DNA from: Closterium sp. Naga37s-1
Lineage: Eukaryota; Streptophyta; Zygnematophyceae; Desmidiales; Closteriaceae
Reading direction: 5' to 3'
Assembly: GCA_947471745.1 (NCBI GenBank)
Contig: CANJKZ010000537.1
Coordinates: forward strand, 7,501 to 71,500
Length of the DNA stretch: 64,000 bases
Shown here: piece after piece, positions 24,301-33,558 of the stretch
Position numbering within the stretch: the stretch's first letter is position 1
Layout of the letters: the number at the start of each line of letters is the position of its first letter
Notes under the pieces: generated by a model
Database searches by the model: none
Told to the model about the DNA's origin: nothing
The model's input: only the letters and a program-made list of their open reading frames with translations
Translations under genes and position numbers: made by a program

Positions 24301-25867
24301 GGCCGGCTTGAGAGCGGCACGGAAGCGATCCTCACTAGAGCGGAGGTAGGTAAAGAGGTCAGAGACAGTGCGGAACTCAGCTAGATCGGGATGCAGGTAC
24401 GGCAGCATGAGACGGCCTACAGCAGCAGTAGCTGGGGAGGAGTCGCGAGAAACGACAGCGTCATAGAGATCCTTGGCCGTTTTCTGTCGGCTAAAGTGCG
24501 CGCGCTCAGTGACGGGCAGGTGGTTGCGAACAGCAAGGCGGGCAGCTGCATCACGCATGAGCCAATTAGACAGATCCTCTACAGCGTCGGCAGCAGGGGC
24601 TGGGAGCTTCCCCTCAGTGTGTAAAAACAGGGAAATGCCATCCTTAGACTCGCTCTGCAGGAACAGCTGGAGATCGTCGAGCCAGACATCAAACGTAATC
24701 GCGCGGCCCTCAGCATCGAACGTAAGGACTGACAGGTTAGCCATAGCAGCAGTAGTTGCAGCAGCAGCAGCAGTGACAGCTCGGGTTGGGCGGCGCGGCT
24801 CGGACAGGGCGGCGCGGCTTGGATAGGGCGGCGCGGCTCGGGCTCTGTGGCGGAGCAGCAGCGGCAAGCAGCAGCAGCAGCCGGCGCTCAGTAGCAGCAG
24901 CAGCAGTAAGGAGGAGCAGCTGCAGCAAGAAGCAGCAGTAGCAGTAAGGAGGAGTAGCAGCAGCAGCAGTAAGGAGGAGCAGCTGCAGCAAGTAGCAGCA
25001 GCAGCAGTAAGGAGGAGCAGCTGCAGCAAGTAGCAGCAGCAGCAGCAAGGAGGAGCAGCTGCAGCAAGTAGCACGGGCTGTAGTAGCAGGAGCTTCAGTA
25101 GCAGCAGCAGTAGCACTAGCTGTAGTAGCAGTAGCTTCAGTCAGTAGCAGCTGTAGCAAGTGCCGTAGTAGCAGCAGCAGCAGTAGCACTAGCTGTAGCA
25201 GCACTAGCTTCAGTAGCAGCAGCAGTGAGTAGCACTAGCTGTAGCAGCACTAGCTTCAGTAGCAGCAGCAGTGAGTAGCACTAGCTGTAGCAGCAGTAGC
25301 TTCAGTAGCAGCAGCAGTGAGTAGCACTAGTTGTAGCAGCACTAGCTTCAATAGCAGCAGCAGTGAGTAGCACTAGCTGTAGCTTCAGTAGCAGCAGTAG
25401 TGAGTAGCACTAGCTGTAGCAGCAGTAGCGTCAGTAGCCGCAGCAGTGACAGCTCGGGCTGGGCGGCGCGTAGTAGCAGTAGGCGCGCGTGGGCTGTGGG
25501 CGTGCAAACCAGGGGCGCGCAACAGGTGCGTGCGGGGCAGCACTACGAGGAGCGCGCAGCAGGTGCGTGCTAGGGGCTGGCGGGCAGCGTGAGTGGCGCG
25601 CGCAGCAGCAGGAACGAGGGGGGACCGGGTGTAGGGGCTGACGGGCCGCGCGAGAGGCGCACGGGGCAGCTAGGGCGCGGTCAGGGGGGTCGCACGTGAC
25701 TAGGAAGAAAAAATCGCGTCTAGGGCAGAACAAGGAACCTTCTCGCCTAGGGCACGTTTTTGCATTTCGCGTTTCTCCTAGGGGCGCGACTCGGGCAGCA
25801 GATCGAAATAGTAGTGGTGGGCCCTTTTAAAAATTCGGTCCTAAGGAGCATTGTGCTCTTAATACCA

Positions 25868-26009
25868 TGTTGGAATCACTAGCTAGGTGATGAATGTCGA
25901 TTAGGTAAGGGGGGGGGGTACAAGGACTATCGAGAGAGAATGTTGTACCCTCTAAGGAAAGAACCCTACACAACCTAGAGTGAAATAAGCAGAACAATAT
26001 GTTTTGACA
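25868..26009 (-). repeat. 5' LTR of copia element B
   Basis: This is the partner of the LTR at 18229-18370. A TGGTATTAAGAGC-like primer-binding site (reverse strand) abuts its inner edge and ACTTT follows its outer edge. Confidence 0.93.
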
Positions 26010-26942
26010 ACTTTCCGAAATCCTGAGACACTTTCCGATTCTCAATCTAATTGCAAAATCGTAAGGGTTGTGAAAACAACTGTTCTTACATAACTGATAT
26101 TCTGGCGCTCTTTCCGCAAACTGTTTGTACTTCATTCTAGGGAAAATATGTCAATGGTAACTTACATGGGGCACTATAACGCGTACGGTAACGATTTCAA
26201 CGCGTTTGGTAACTCGCTTAACGTGTTTGGTAACTCGCTTAACACGTTTGGTAACTCACTTAACGCGTATGGTAACTATACACCAGCAGCCCATCATGCG
26301 AATGGTAACTACATGAAACTCCCGCCGAAATGATCCTGACAAAGAGGAATTTATCAAGTTGAAAGCGTTTACGCACAGTTTTACCTTTTTTTAACAAGTC
26401 CCGCCGCGACTTTGAAGGAACCCGCTTGTTCTATTACCACGGACCGGAAAGTTTCAGAGCCGTTTTAAATATATATGTAGCTCGTAAAAAAACGGTTAAA
26501 ATCATATTTTTGATAGCATGATTGCGAATTTGCAAAATGAAAAAAAAAAAAAAAAAATCCCCAAAAGGACCTCAGGGCTTTTACTTTTTGTAATTACTGC
26601 AACTTTGGAGAATTTTTGCATGTGGGAAAATTATACCTCTTTAGAATTACCGTACATGTTTCATTTTTTTTTAAGAACCATAAACGCCTTCTCGCAAGGA
26701 GTTTAGGGTCGCCTCTCAAATTCATTTGCCATCTGAAAGGGGTATAGATTTGTTTGCCCCAGCTGCACGATAGAATGAAGTACAAACAGTTTGCGGAAAG
26801 AGCGCCAGAATATCAGTTATGTAAGAACAGTTGTTTTCACAATACTTACGTTTTTGCAATTAGCTTGAAAATCGGAAAGTGTGTCAGGATTTCGGAAAGT
26901 GTGTCAGAATTTCGGAAAAATGTGTTAGAATTTCGGAGTGTG
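26010..26942. repeat. inverted-repeat block with 21-bp iterons (tandem copy 2)
   Basis: The left arm (26010-26139) reappears inverted at about 26770-26906, roughly 93 percent identical by eye, around a core of about 630 bp. The outer parts of the arms are tandem 20-bp words of the CCGAAATTCTGACACACTTT type. The core starts at 26142 with the second copy of the unit seen at 17878, including five 21-bp repeats with GGTAAC in each. A 61-codon frame (26148-26333) over these repeats reads as repeated FGNSLN peptides and is not called a gene. The structure suits a fold-back or Mutator-like non-autonomous DNA transposon. No transposase was seen. Confidence 0.7.
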
Positions 26943-29900
26943 TAGACGACCAGTGCGAACGGCGTGAACAGGCGACGCACGACGCTCTGTAAGAGAGTCT
27001 GTCTGCTCAGTGTAAGGAGAAGGAGCAGGCAGTGGGGAGGCTGGCTGTAACTGCGGCTGCGATTGGTCAGGCGGTGGACACAGTAAGGGAGGAGTAAGGC
27101 CAGTAGAAGACGGGAGACCAAGAACCTGCTGAAGCAGTGGAACGAAGTACGGTCGCGGCCGCACAGTGCCTCCAGAACCAGCGTGTCCACAGCGTGTCCC
27201 TCTAGAGCAGGCTCCCTCCGGGGAGACGCAGTACCACCGAGCTCAGCACCCCCAGACTCCAGACTAGCTCTAGCAGCCCCAGCACCTCCAGGACCAGCAG
27301 CACCAGTGCCTCCAGTGTCCCCAGCTCGAGTAGCACCACTCCGAAGTCGGCAGCGCCAGTCGTACCACTCGCGAAGTTGCTGTGGCGAGAGAGGCTCCCT
27401 CCGAGACGAGGCACCTGCAGGAACTCCAGCAGACTCAGCACCCCCAGTCTCAGCAACCGCAGTCTGAGTACCCTCAGGCTCAGCACCCCCAGGCTCAGCA
27501 CCCCTAGGCTCAGCACCCTCAGACTCAGCAACCCCAGGCTCAGCACCCCCAGACTCCACACGCTCAGGCTCAACACCCCCAGTTTCCGCACGCTCAGGCT
27601 CAGCACCCCCAGGCTCCGCACGCTCAGGCTCAGCACCCCCAGCAACACCACCCCCAGTAGCAGCACCAGAGTCAACCGCCACCTCGACATGCTCGACATC
27701 GTCTACCTGGGACACACCTGAGGGAGCAGGACCCTGAGGGGGGAGGGGGTCTAGCGGAGGAGGACCTGGTGCAAGGAAGAGCGGCGGAGGGGGGAGAGAG
27801 GCAGTGCGGTAGGGGAAGAGACGGTAAAAGGGAACCGACTCGTTGAACGTGACGTCCTGAGAGGGCAGGACACGGCGCGAGGTGGGGTGGTAAAACTGCC
27901 AGCCAGGCGCGTCAGGGACAAAGCCAAGGAAGACGCAGGGAATGGCGCGGGCGGAGAGCTTGTCCGTGGTAGTATCGCGGACAAAGGCACGAGAACCCCA
28001 GACTCGGAACACCGACGCATCGCCAACCTTCCCCGTCCACCGCAGGGTGGGCGAGGTCTCCGGGAAGAAGACACGGGGCCAGAGGTTGAGCTGATGCGCA
28101 GCGTATCGGACCGCAAACGGCCACATAAAATGGGGGGCAGCCGCATGGACCATGGAGGTACGAGCGACCTCCATGACTAAGCCAATGCGGCGCTCAGCAA
28201 CCCCATTCTGCTGTGGAGAGGCCGGAAGCGTGAACGTCTGGCGAATGCCCTCCCCACGACAAAAGTCCCGAAGAAGGTCAGAGGCAAACTCACCACCTCT
28301 GTCAGAGTGCAGACGCAGGACTGGAATGGCCGTGTGGAACCGCTCGCGGAGCTGGAGACGGGCAGCGTGGATCCAAGGGATCAAAACATCAGGGACCTCA
28401 CCCTTGGTGCGCAAGGGGAAGACCGTGGTGTAACGCGTGTAGTCGTCAACGACCAGCAAAAAGTACCGCTCGCGGTCCTGTCCATGGACGCGGGCTGGGC
28501 CCCACACGTCCATGTGTAGGGTCTGCAGGGGAGCAGTCTTCGGGGGGAACGAGGAGGAGTGAGGAGCGGCGCGCTGCCGCCCCTCGACACAGGGAAGGCA
28601 GGGAGGGGCAGGCGAGGGCTGGAGAGGAGGCAGAGTCTCTGGGAGTCCAGAGACAAGGAGACGTCGATGCATGCCACGGAAGCGCTGCACCGAGGGGTGA
28701 CCAAGACGGTGGTGCCAAAGGACGGTCTGGTGCGACAAAGCGCGACACGAGCAGGGGGTCGCTAACTGACCTGACGCAGACGCAGACGCAGCTACCTGAG
28801 GCGACACAGTAGTCAGTGTGTACAGACTCGAGCCAGGCGCTCGGGTGAACGTGGCCAGGTGCCGACCAGTCCGAGAGCACGTACAGTGGGTCACACGCTG
28901 ACCTCCAGGAGTGACTGGTCAACCCACACATCCTGGAGGTCAGCTCCACTCACCAAGTTCGTAGAGAACGAGGGGAGGTGAAGACCCGACAGAGAGCCAG
29001 ACGGGACCGCCGGACACGGCAGAACCGTGGAGGAGTGCGCAAGGACTGGGCCCCCAGAGGGGTCCGCCAGGGAGACTGCAACCGGCCGACTGAGCGGCGT
29101 GAGTGTGGTTCTGTCGCGAAAGAAGGAGCGGGAAGCACCGGAGTCAAGTGTGAAGGTGTGCAAGGCTTTAGCCTGCGCAGTACCAGAGAGAGCAGACTCA
29201 CCAGCACCTGGAGCAACAGACTCACTAGCACCTAGAGCAGCAGCCTCACCAGCACCTAGAGCAGCAGACTCTATACCTGGGTCAGGCGGCACACACAGGT
29301 AACAGTCACCCTCAGCACTAATAGTCACAGCATACATGGCAGCAAGGATAGCATCAAAGTCAAGAGCAAAGATATCAACATTCTGCCTAAGCAGATCAGC
29401 CCAGCTAGGGAGCTCAGTGGCGGCAGGAAACTGTGCGCGCCAGGCATCAGACAGGCGACCGAAACAGCGCTGTGGCGTGTGTGGCAGGCCGCACGTCTCC
29501 CCACGGCGCCCGCCGGTGCGGAGAACGTAAGTGCAGGGACCAGCACCCCCAGACCTCCCACGCCCAGCGTACCACTCACGAAGCTGTTGGGGCGATGGGG
29601 TCTCACGGGAAAGCGGCTGCTGCTGGCGCTGGCTACCGCCAAAGCTTCCACGCTGCGCGGCTCCACCCCGACCAGCACCACCGCCGCCGCCACCTCCACC
29701 GCCGCTGCTACTGCCTCCACCACTGCTGCCGCTGCCTCCACCACCTCCCCCGCCGCCACCGACGCCCCCACTCCCGCCACCACCCTTGCCTCCACCCCCA
29801 CCCCCTCCTCCTCCACCGCCACCACCGCCGCCCCCGCCGTCCCCTCCACCACCCTTTCCCCCCTTGCCCTTGCCCTTGCGGCGCTTCCCACTAGAAGCAG

Positions 29901-31390
29901 ACGCAGCCCCGACCTCCTCGGTGCCAACGAGGTCGACAGCAGCAGCAGAGGCAACAGAGGGCAAAAGGGGAACGGGGGAACACCCCTCAAAGAAAGGGGC
30001 GTGAGGGTCGCCGCGAGAAGCACCTACAGCAACTATACTCTTCTCAGCTGCAGTGAGGCGCTCCTCTAGGTGCTAGTGAGTCTGTTGCTCTCTCCTCACG
30101 CCTTCGCCGTCTCGACCTGGCAAAAGTGCACTCTCTCGGTCGGAGGTAGAAGGGTGATTAAGAGCAAGGCGCGCAGCAACATCACGCGACTCCCAAACCG
30201 AGTACGCAAGTCACGCCACGCGGTGAACCTCCTGCTCCTCCGGTGTGGGCTCAGCAGCAATAGCAGTAGGGAGCTAGGGGGCAGGTAGCTCACCCAACAC
30301 GTGCGTACAGGGTGACGTAATCCCGGCGCTGGCTCCGCATGTAGATCTTGACATCGAGCAGCCACGCGTCAAAGTTGATCGCCCGCCCCTGCGCATCGAG
30401 CCGCAGTATGAACTCGGACGCCAAAAGTGAGAAGAGACACAGCTGCAGCGAATGAGAGGGGTCAGCCAGAGGCAGATATGCAGAGCTAAACCCTAAACCG
30501 CGGCTGCAAGAGCGGTGGCAGGCAGCTACTGCAGGCACGGCGGCGGGCAGCAGTGGCCATCTCGAGGGCGTTGACAAGCGTGGCGGCGTGACGTGGCAGG
30601 TGTGGTTGCAGGCACGGCGGGCAGGCGCACAACAGGTGCGGCAGCAGGCACGGTCGGCAGGCACGATCGCAGGCTCGGGAGGCAGGCGACAGGCGCTGCG
30701 GCAGGGCGCGATGGCGGGGCGCGAAAGTAGGGGTGCGGCAGGTGAGACGGTAGGCACTGTGGCAGGCGCGGCTCCAGGTGCGGCCGGCAAGCTCGAAAGG
30801 CGCGCAGCCAACACGTTAGCATGGCGCGACATCAGCCGCGCAGTAGGCACGCACCAGGCGCAACGACATGGCGTTGCGGCAGGTGCGCAACAGGCGCGGT
30901 GGCAGGGCGCTACGGTGGGTGCATGGCAGGCGTGGCGGCAAGGCGCGGCGGGGCGCAATGGCGGTTAGTGAATGGGCCGCTAGAGGGGGCCCGAGACAGG
31001 GCGCTAGGTGGGGGCCGCTAGAGGGGGTGAGGGCGCTAGAGGGGGCCAAAGGGGGCCGCCAGAGGGGGGGCGCTAGAGGGGGGCCGCTAGAGGGGAGTCG
31101 TGAGGGCACGAGGGCAGCTAGGGAGGTACTGGTAGGTGGGGCGGAAGCGAGAAACCTTACATTATCTGATATGTTGAAGTAGCTAGAGTAGCATAGGAGC
31201 CATGGCTAGTCTTGAAGAGTAGCGTGAGAGGTTTACGAGAGAAAGAGGTGTTTCACTGTAGATATGTGAGTACAAATAGGAAAGAGAACATGCAAAGAAG
31301 GGTGCACCACCAACAAAATGCAATAACTACACTACAACTATAGCTACAGACAATTATACACATATATATGAAATATATATCACGATGTCA
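26943..31390 (-). mobile_element. Ty1/copia element C1, broken, 3' part missing
   Basis: This is a reverse-oriented copia relative of elements B and I. Right to left it has an LTR (31172-31390), remains of a primer-binding site, a GC-rich leader, a gag start near 30.3-30.4 kb, gag with glycine-rich insert and zinc knuckle (about 28.9-30.0 kb), integrase (about 27.7-28.8 kb) and the start of the Glu/Pro/Gly/Ala linker. It then stops abruptly at the inverted-repeat block. RT, RNase H and the 3' LTR are absent. It is clearly broken, with several breaks besides the missing end. Confidence 0.88.
31172..31390 (-). repeat. LTR of family D (copy 1)
   Basis: On the plus strand it starts TGTTGAAGTAGC and ends GATGTCA. 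It matches the LTR split by the miniature element at 32552-33177, apart from a shorter AT microsatellite and point changes. TATCAGATAA beside it resembles a worn primer-binding site. Confidence 0.8.
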
Positions 31391-32293
31391 TAATAGTTTG
31401 CTCTAACAGAGAGACGTCCTCCCTAGCTATGCTCTGCAGGTACAGCTGGAGATCCTCGAGCCAGCAGTCAAACCTAATCGGGCGACCCTCCGCGTCAGAG
31501 GTAAGGACATTAAGAGTAGCCATCGTGAACATATTCGTAAATCCTATTTCGGAGGTCAAATTTTTATAGCAGCAACAGAAGTAGTAGCAGCAGCAGCAGC
31601 AACAGCAGCAGTAGCAGCAGTAGCAGACAGGTGCGGCAGCAAAAGCAGGTCGGTCGGGCAGCTAGGCAAGGCGGCGGGGCTCGGCAGGGTGGCGCGGATC
31701 GGCAGGGCGGCGCGGCTCGGGTGGTGCTGTGCGGCTCGGGCTCGGTGGGGCAGCGCGGCGCGGGCAGCAGCTGCAGCGTTTGTAGGGCGGGTGCAAGCAG
31801 CGCGCTTAGGGCCGCGCGCGGGCTGTGCGGGCAGAGCGCGTGCAGCACGGGCCGTAAGGGCAGGCAGCGCGCGGGCAGGGAACGCAGCGTGCGGGCAGCA
31901 GCAGCAGCGCACGGGCAGCGCAGGCAGCGTGCGGGTAGGGCGCTCGTATGCCTTAGGCAGTGCGAGCAGGGCAGCGTGCGGGTCGCGTGCTGGGCAGCAA
32001 GCGGGCAGCTCGACGGGTAGGGCAGAGCGCGTGGGGTAGCGCAGGCAGGGCAGCGTGAGGGACGCTGTTCGGGCAGGGCAGGTCGGGTAGTTCGGGCACT
32101 TCGAAACTAGCGGTGGGCCCTAACTGAGTGGTCCTACGGATGGACCCGCTCTGATACCATGTTAGAATAGTGTGCAGGAATGAATGACTAGTAGGATGAG
32201 ATGAGTACAAGTACTAGGTCTAACCCTAAAGTGTTGTACTCAGTAGAGGCTACCCCACTACAGCCTACAGATATAGAAATATAGTTTGACACA
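31391..32293 (-). mobile_element. 5' end of another copia element (C2)
   Basis: Right to left: LTR 32160-32293 (134 bp, TGTGTCAAAC to TTCTAACA on its own strand), a perfect TGGTATCAGAGC primer-binding site (32148-32159), a repeat-rich GC leader and the first codons of gag near 31.4-31.5 kb (MATLNVLT-like). The rest is missing or displaced by the neighbouring LTR. This is a broken fragment. Confidence 0.8.
32160..32293 (-). repeat. LTR of element C2, related to the LTR of element A
   Basis: This 134-bp LTR has TG...CA ends. On its own strand it shares the start, a GTAGGCTGTAGTGGGGTA-like word, a TACAACACTTTAGGGTTAG word and the end with the LTR at 1513-1645, with considerable divergence between. 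Confidence 0.85.
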
Positions 32294-32654
32294 CGACACA
32301 CCCCCTAACTGCATGCAGCGCATAGGTATAGCAAGCCACTCCCCTAAAGGGGTACACCAAGGCAGAGAGCTGCAGTAACCTCAGTCACCGCAAATGCAGC
32401 AGCGGTGGGTGCAGGCGATTGTAGGTGAGCGAGAGAGCAGGCGATGTGGCAGCGATGAGCAGCAGGACAGCACGGCTCGGCACTTCCGGGGGCGAGCCAG
32501 CAGCAGGCAGCAGCGGCACGAAAGAACGAGAGAACGAGAGATCTGGTACCATGTTGAAGTAACTAGAGTAGCATAGGAGCCATGGCTAGGCTTGAAGAGT
32601 AGTGTGAGAGGTTTAAGACAGAAAGAGGTGTTCACTATAGAGATGTGAGTATAA

Positions 32655-32795
32655 TGTCAGAATCCCAACCACTAGACCATTGGGATAAAAGGGCTTGTTT
32701 GGGTAGCGGGTTTGTGCGCCCATAACTCCCCAGGCGAACGCGCCTGTAACCCCCCCTAGGATCAATCGGGCATCCACAGTGCAGATCTACTGACA
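32655..32795 (-). repeat. 3' LTR of the miniature element
   Basis: This is the 141-bp repeat with TGTCAG/CTGACA ends, directly next to a run of seven C on the plus strand (polypurine tract of the element). Confidence 0.9.
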
Positions 32796-32858
32796 CCCCC
32801 CCACACTGGGAGGCCCAGGACTGAGCACAGCGGCAACGGCCTACATGTGCATACACCG

Positions 32859-32913
32859 GGATTCGAACCCGATACCGCTCTGATACCATGTCAGAATCCC
32901 AACCACTAGACCA
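32859..32913 (-). promoter_or_regulatory. tRNA-like RNA polymerase III promoter (A and B boxes) across the LTR/PBS junction
   Basis: On the reverse strand, TGGTCTAGTGG (32913-32903) fits the A-box consensus and GGTTCGAATCC (32869-32859) is a perfect B box. Their starts are 44 nt apart, the spacing seen in real tRNA genes. Between them TCTGA and TCAGA can pair as a 5-bp stem around the 7-nt loop CATGGTA, and the LTR/primer-binding-site junction lies inside this loop. The T arm can also form. The 3' side of an acceptor stem is missing, so this is not a tRNA gene. The A-box side resembles tRNA-Glu. Promoter activity is inference. Confidence 0.75.
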
Positions 32914-33029
32914 TTGGGATAAAAGGGCTTGTTTGTGTAACGGGTTTGTGCGCCCATAACCCCCCAGGCGAACGCGCCTGAAACCCCCCCTAGGATCAAT
33001 CGGGCATCCACAGTGCAAATCTACTGACA
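32889..33029 (-). repeat. 5' LTR of the miniature element
   Basis: This is the 141-bp partner of 32655-32795. It is followed on the reverse strand by a perfect TGGTATCAGAGC primer-binding site. Confidence 0.9.
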
Positions 33030-33205
33030 TATAAATAGGAAAGGGAACATGCAAAGAAGGGTGCACCACTAACAAAATGTAATAACTACACTACAACTAT
33101 AGCTACAGACTGTTATAGATATATACATATATATATATGAAATATATATCACGATATATCACGAAATATATATGTCAAGAACAAAATGAATGACTCATGA
33201 GGGGT

Positions 33206-33558
33206 TCTAAGGAAATTTCCTTTTCCTTACTTCACATCCCTGCTTACCGCGTACATGACCGTTCCCGCCATCGCCACCCAACAGTGAAACGTTACCCGCT
33301 CGCGACACTCGCCTCGACCACGACTCCCGCCACTGTTCACGATGCGACCCAACCTCACGGTTCGGTTGGTAACCCGCGCTGCGGACCTCCGCCTCGACAT
33401 TTCCCAACCTCGGCGCTAGGCCCGTAGCGCACCCCAATTTCTCGCGTTACCGTTACCACGCTAGCTTCGCTATATATTCTTTGCTCATGCCTTCGCTCAT
33501 TGTATTGTTTGCTTCGATAGTGAAATTCTCGCTCGCTTGCTCAATTGCACTCGTAACA
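33206..33558 (+). repeat. 5' LTR of gypsy element J
   Basis: Terminal repeat of about 353 bp ending CACTCGTAACA, followed two bases later by the primer-binding site. It contains a TATATA run near 33470 that may be the element's TATA box. Confidence 0.9.

Larger units (their letters stand above)
18229..26009 (-). mobile_element. Ty1/copia element B, nearly whole and young
   Basis: LTRs of 142 bp at both ends and a 5-bp duplication ACTTT (18224-18228 and 26010-26014) define the ends. Reading right to left the parts are: 5' LTR, a primer-binding site resembling the initiator-Met tRNA 3' end, a long leader with GC-rich and CAG-rich repeats, gag (about 22.9-24.8 kb) with a glycine-rich insert and a zinc knuckle, protease and integrase (about 21.8-23.3 kb), a low-complexity linker of Glu/Pro/Gly/Ala repeats, then RT with YVDD and RNase H (about 18.6-21.8 kb), polypurine tract and 3' LTR. 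The LTRs differ at one position by eye, so insertion was recent. It looks nearly whole, with only a few breaks. Confidence 0.95.
32655..33029 (-). mobile_element. miniature LTR retroelement (TRIM), 375 bp
   Basis: Two direct repeats of 141 bp (32655-32795 and 32889-33029), each TGTCAG...CTGACA, flank a 93-bp interior. The target duplication TATAA lies at 32650-32654 and 33030-33034. The family-D LTR at 31172 has the corresponding empty site (GAGTACAAATAGG). On the reverse strand, the primer-binding site TGGTATCAGAGC follows the 5' repeat (32877-32888) and a run of seven G precedes the 3' repeat, as in LTR elements. The repeats differ at 5 of 141 positions by eye. There is no coding capacity, so it is non-autonomous. 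It looks whole for its type. Confidence 0.93.
32294..33177 (-). mobile_element. copia remnant C3 with family-D LTR (copy 2)
   Basis: A polypurine-side internal piece (CACCCCCTAACTGCATGCAG-like on the plus strand) is joined to a primer-binding-site piece (32540-32551, TGGTACCAGATC on the reverse strand). A family-D LTR (32552-33177) follows. Almost the whole interior is gone. The LTR is itself split by the 375-bp miniature element at 32655-33029; without it and one target copy the LTR is about 246 bp. Confidence 0.75.

Noticed and set aside
29479-30069. Thr/Ala- and Pro-rich frames on the plus strand
   Set aside because: They are antisense to the glycine-rich gag insert of element C1.
32859-32935. 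A tRNA-Glu-like gene
   Set aside because: A box, B box and arms fit, but the 3' acceptor strand does not pair with the 5' side, and the sequence is split between an LTR and the interior of a 375-bp LTR element.
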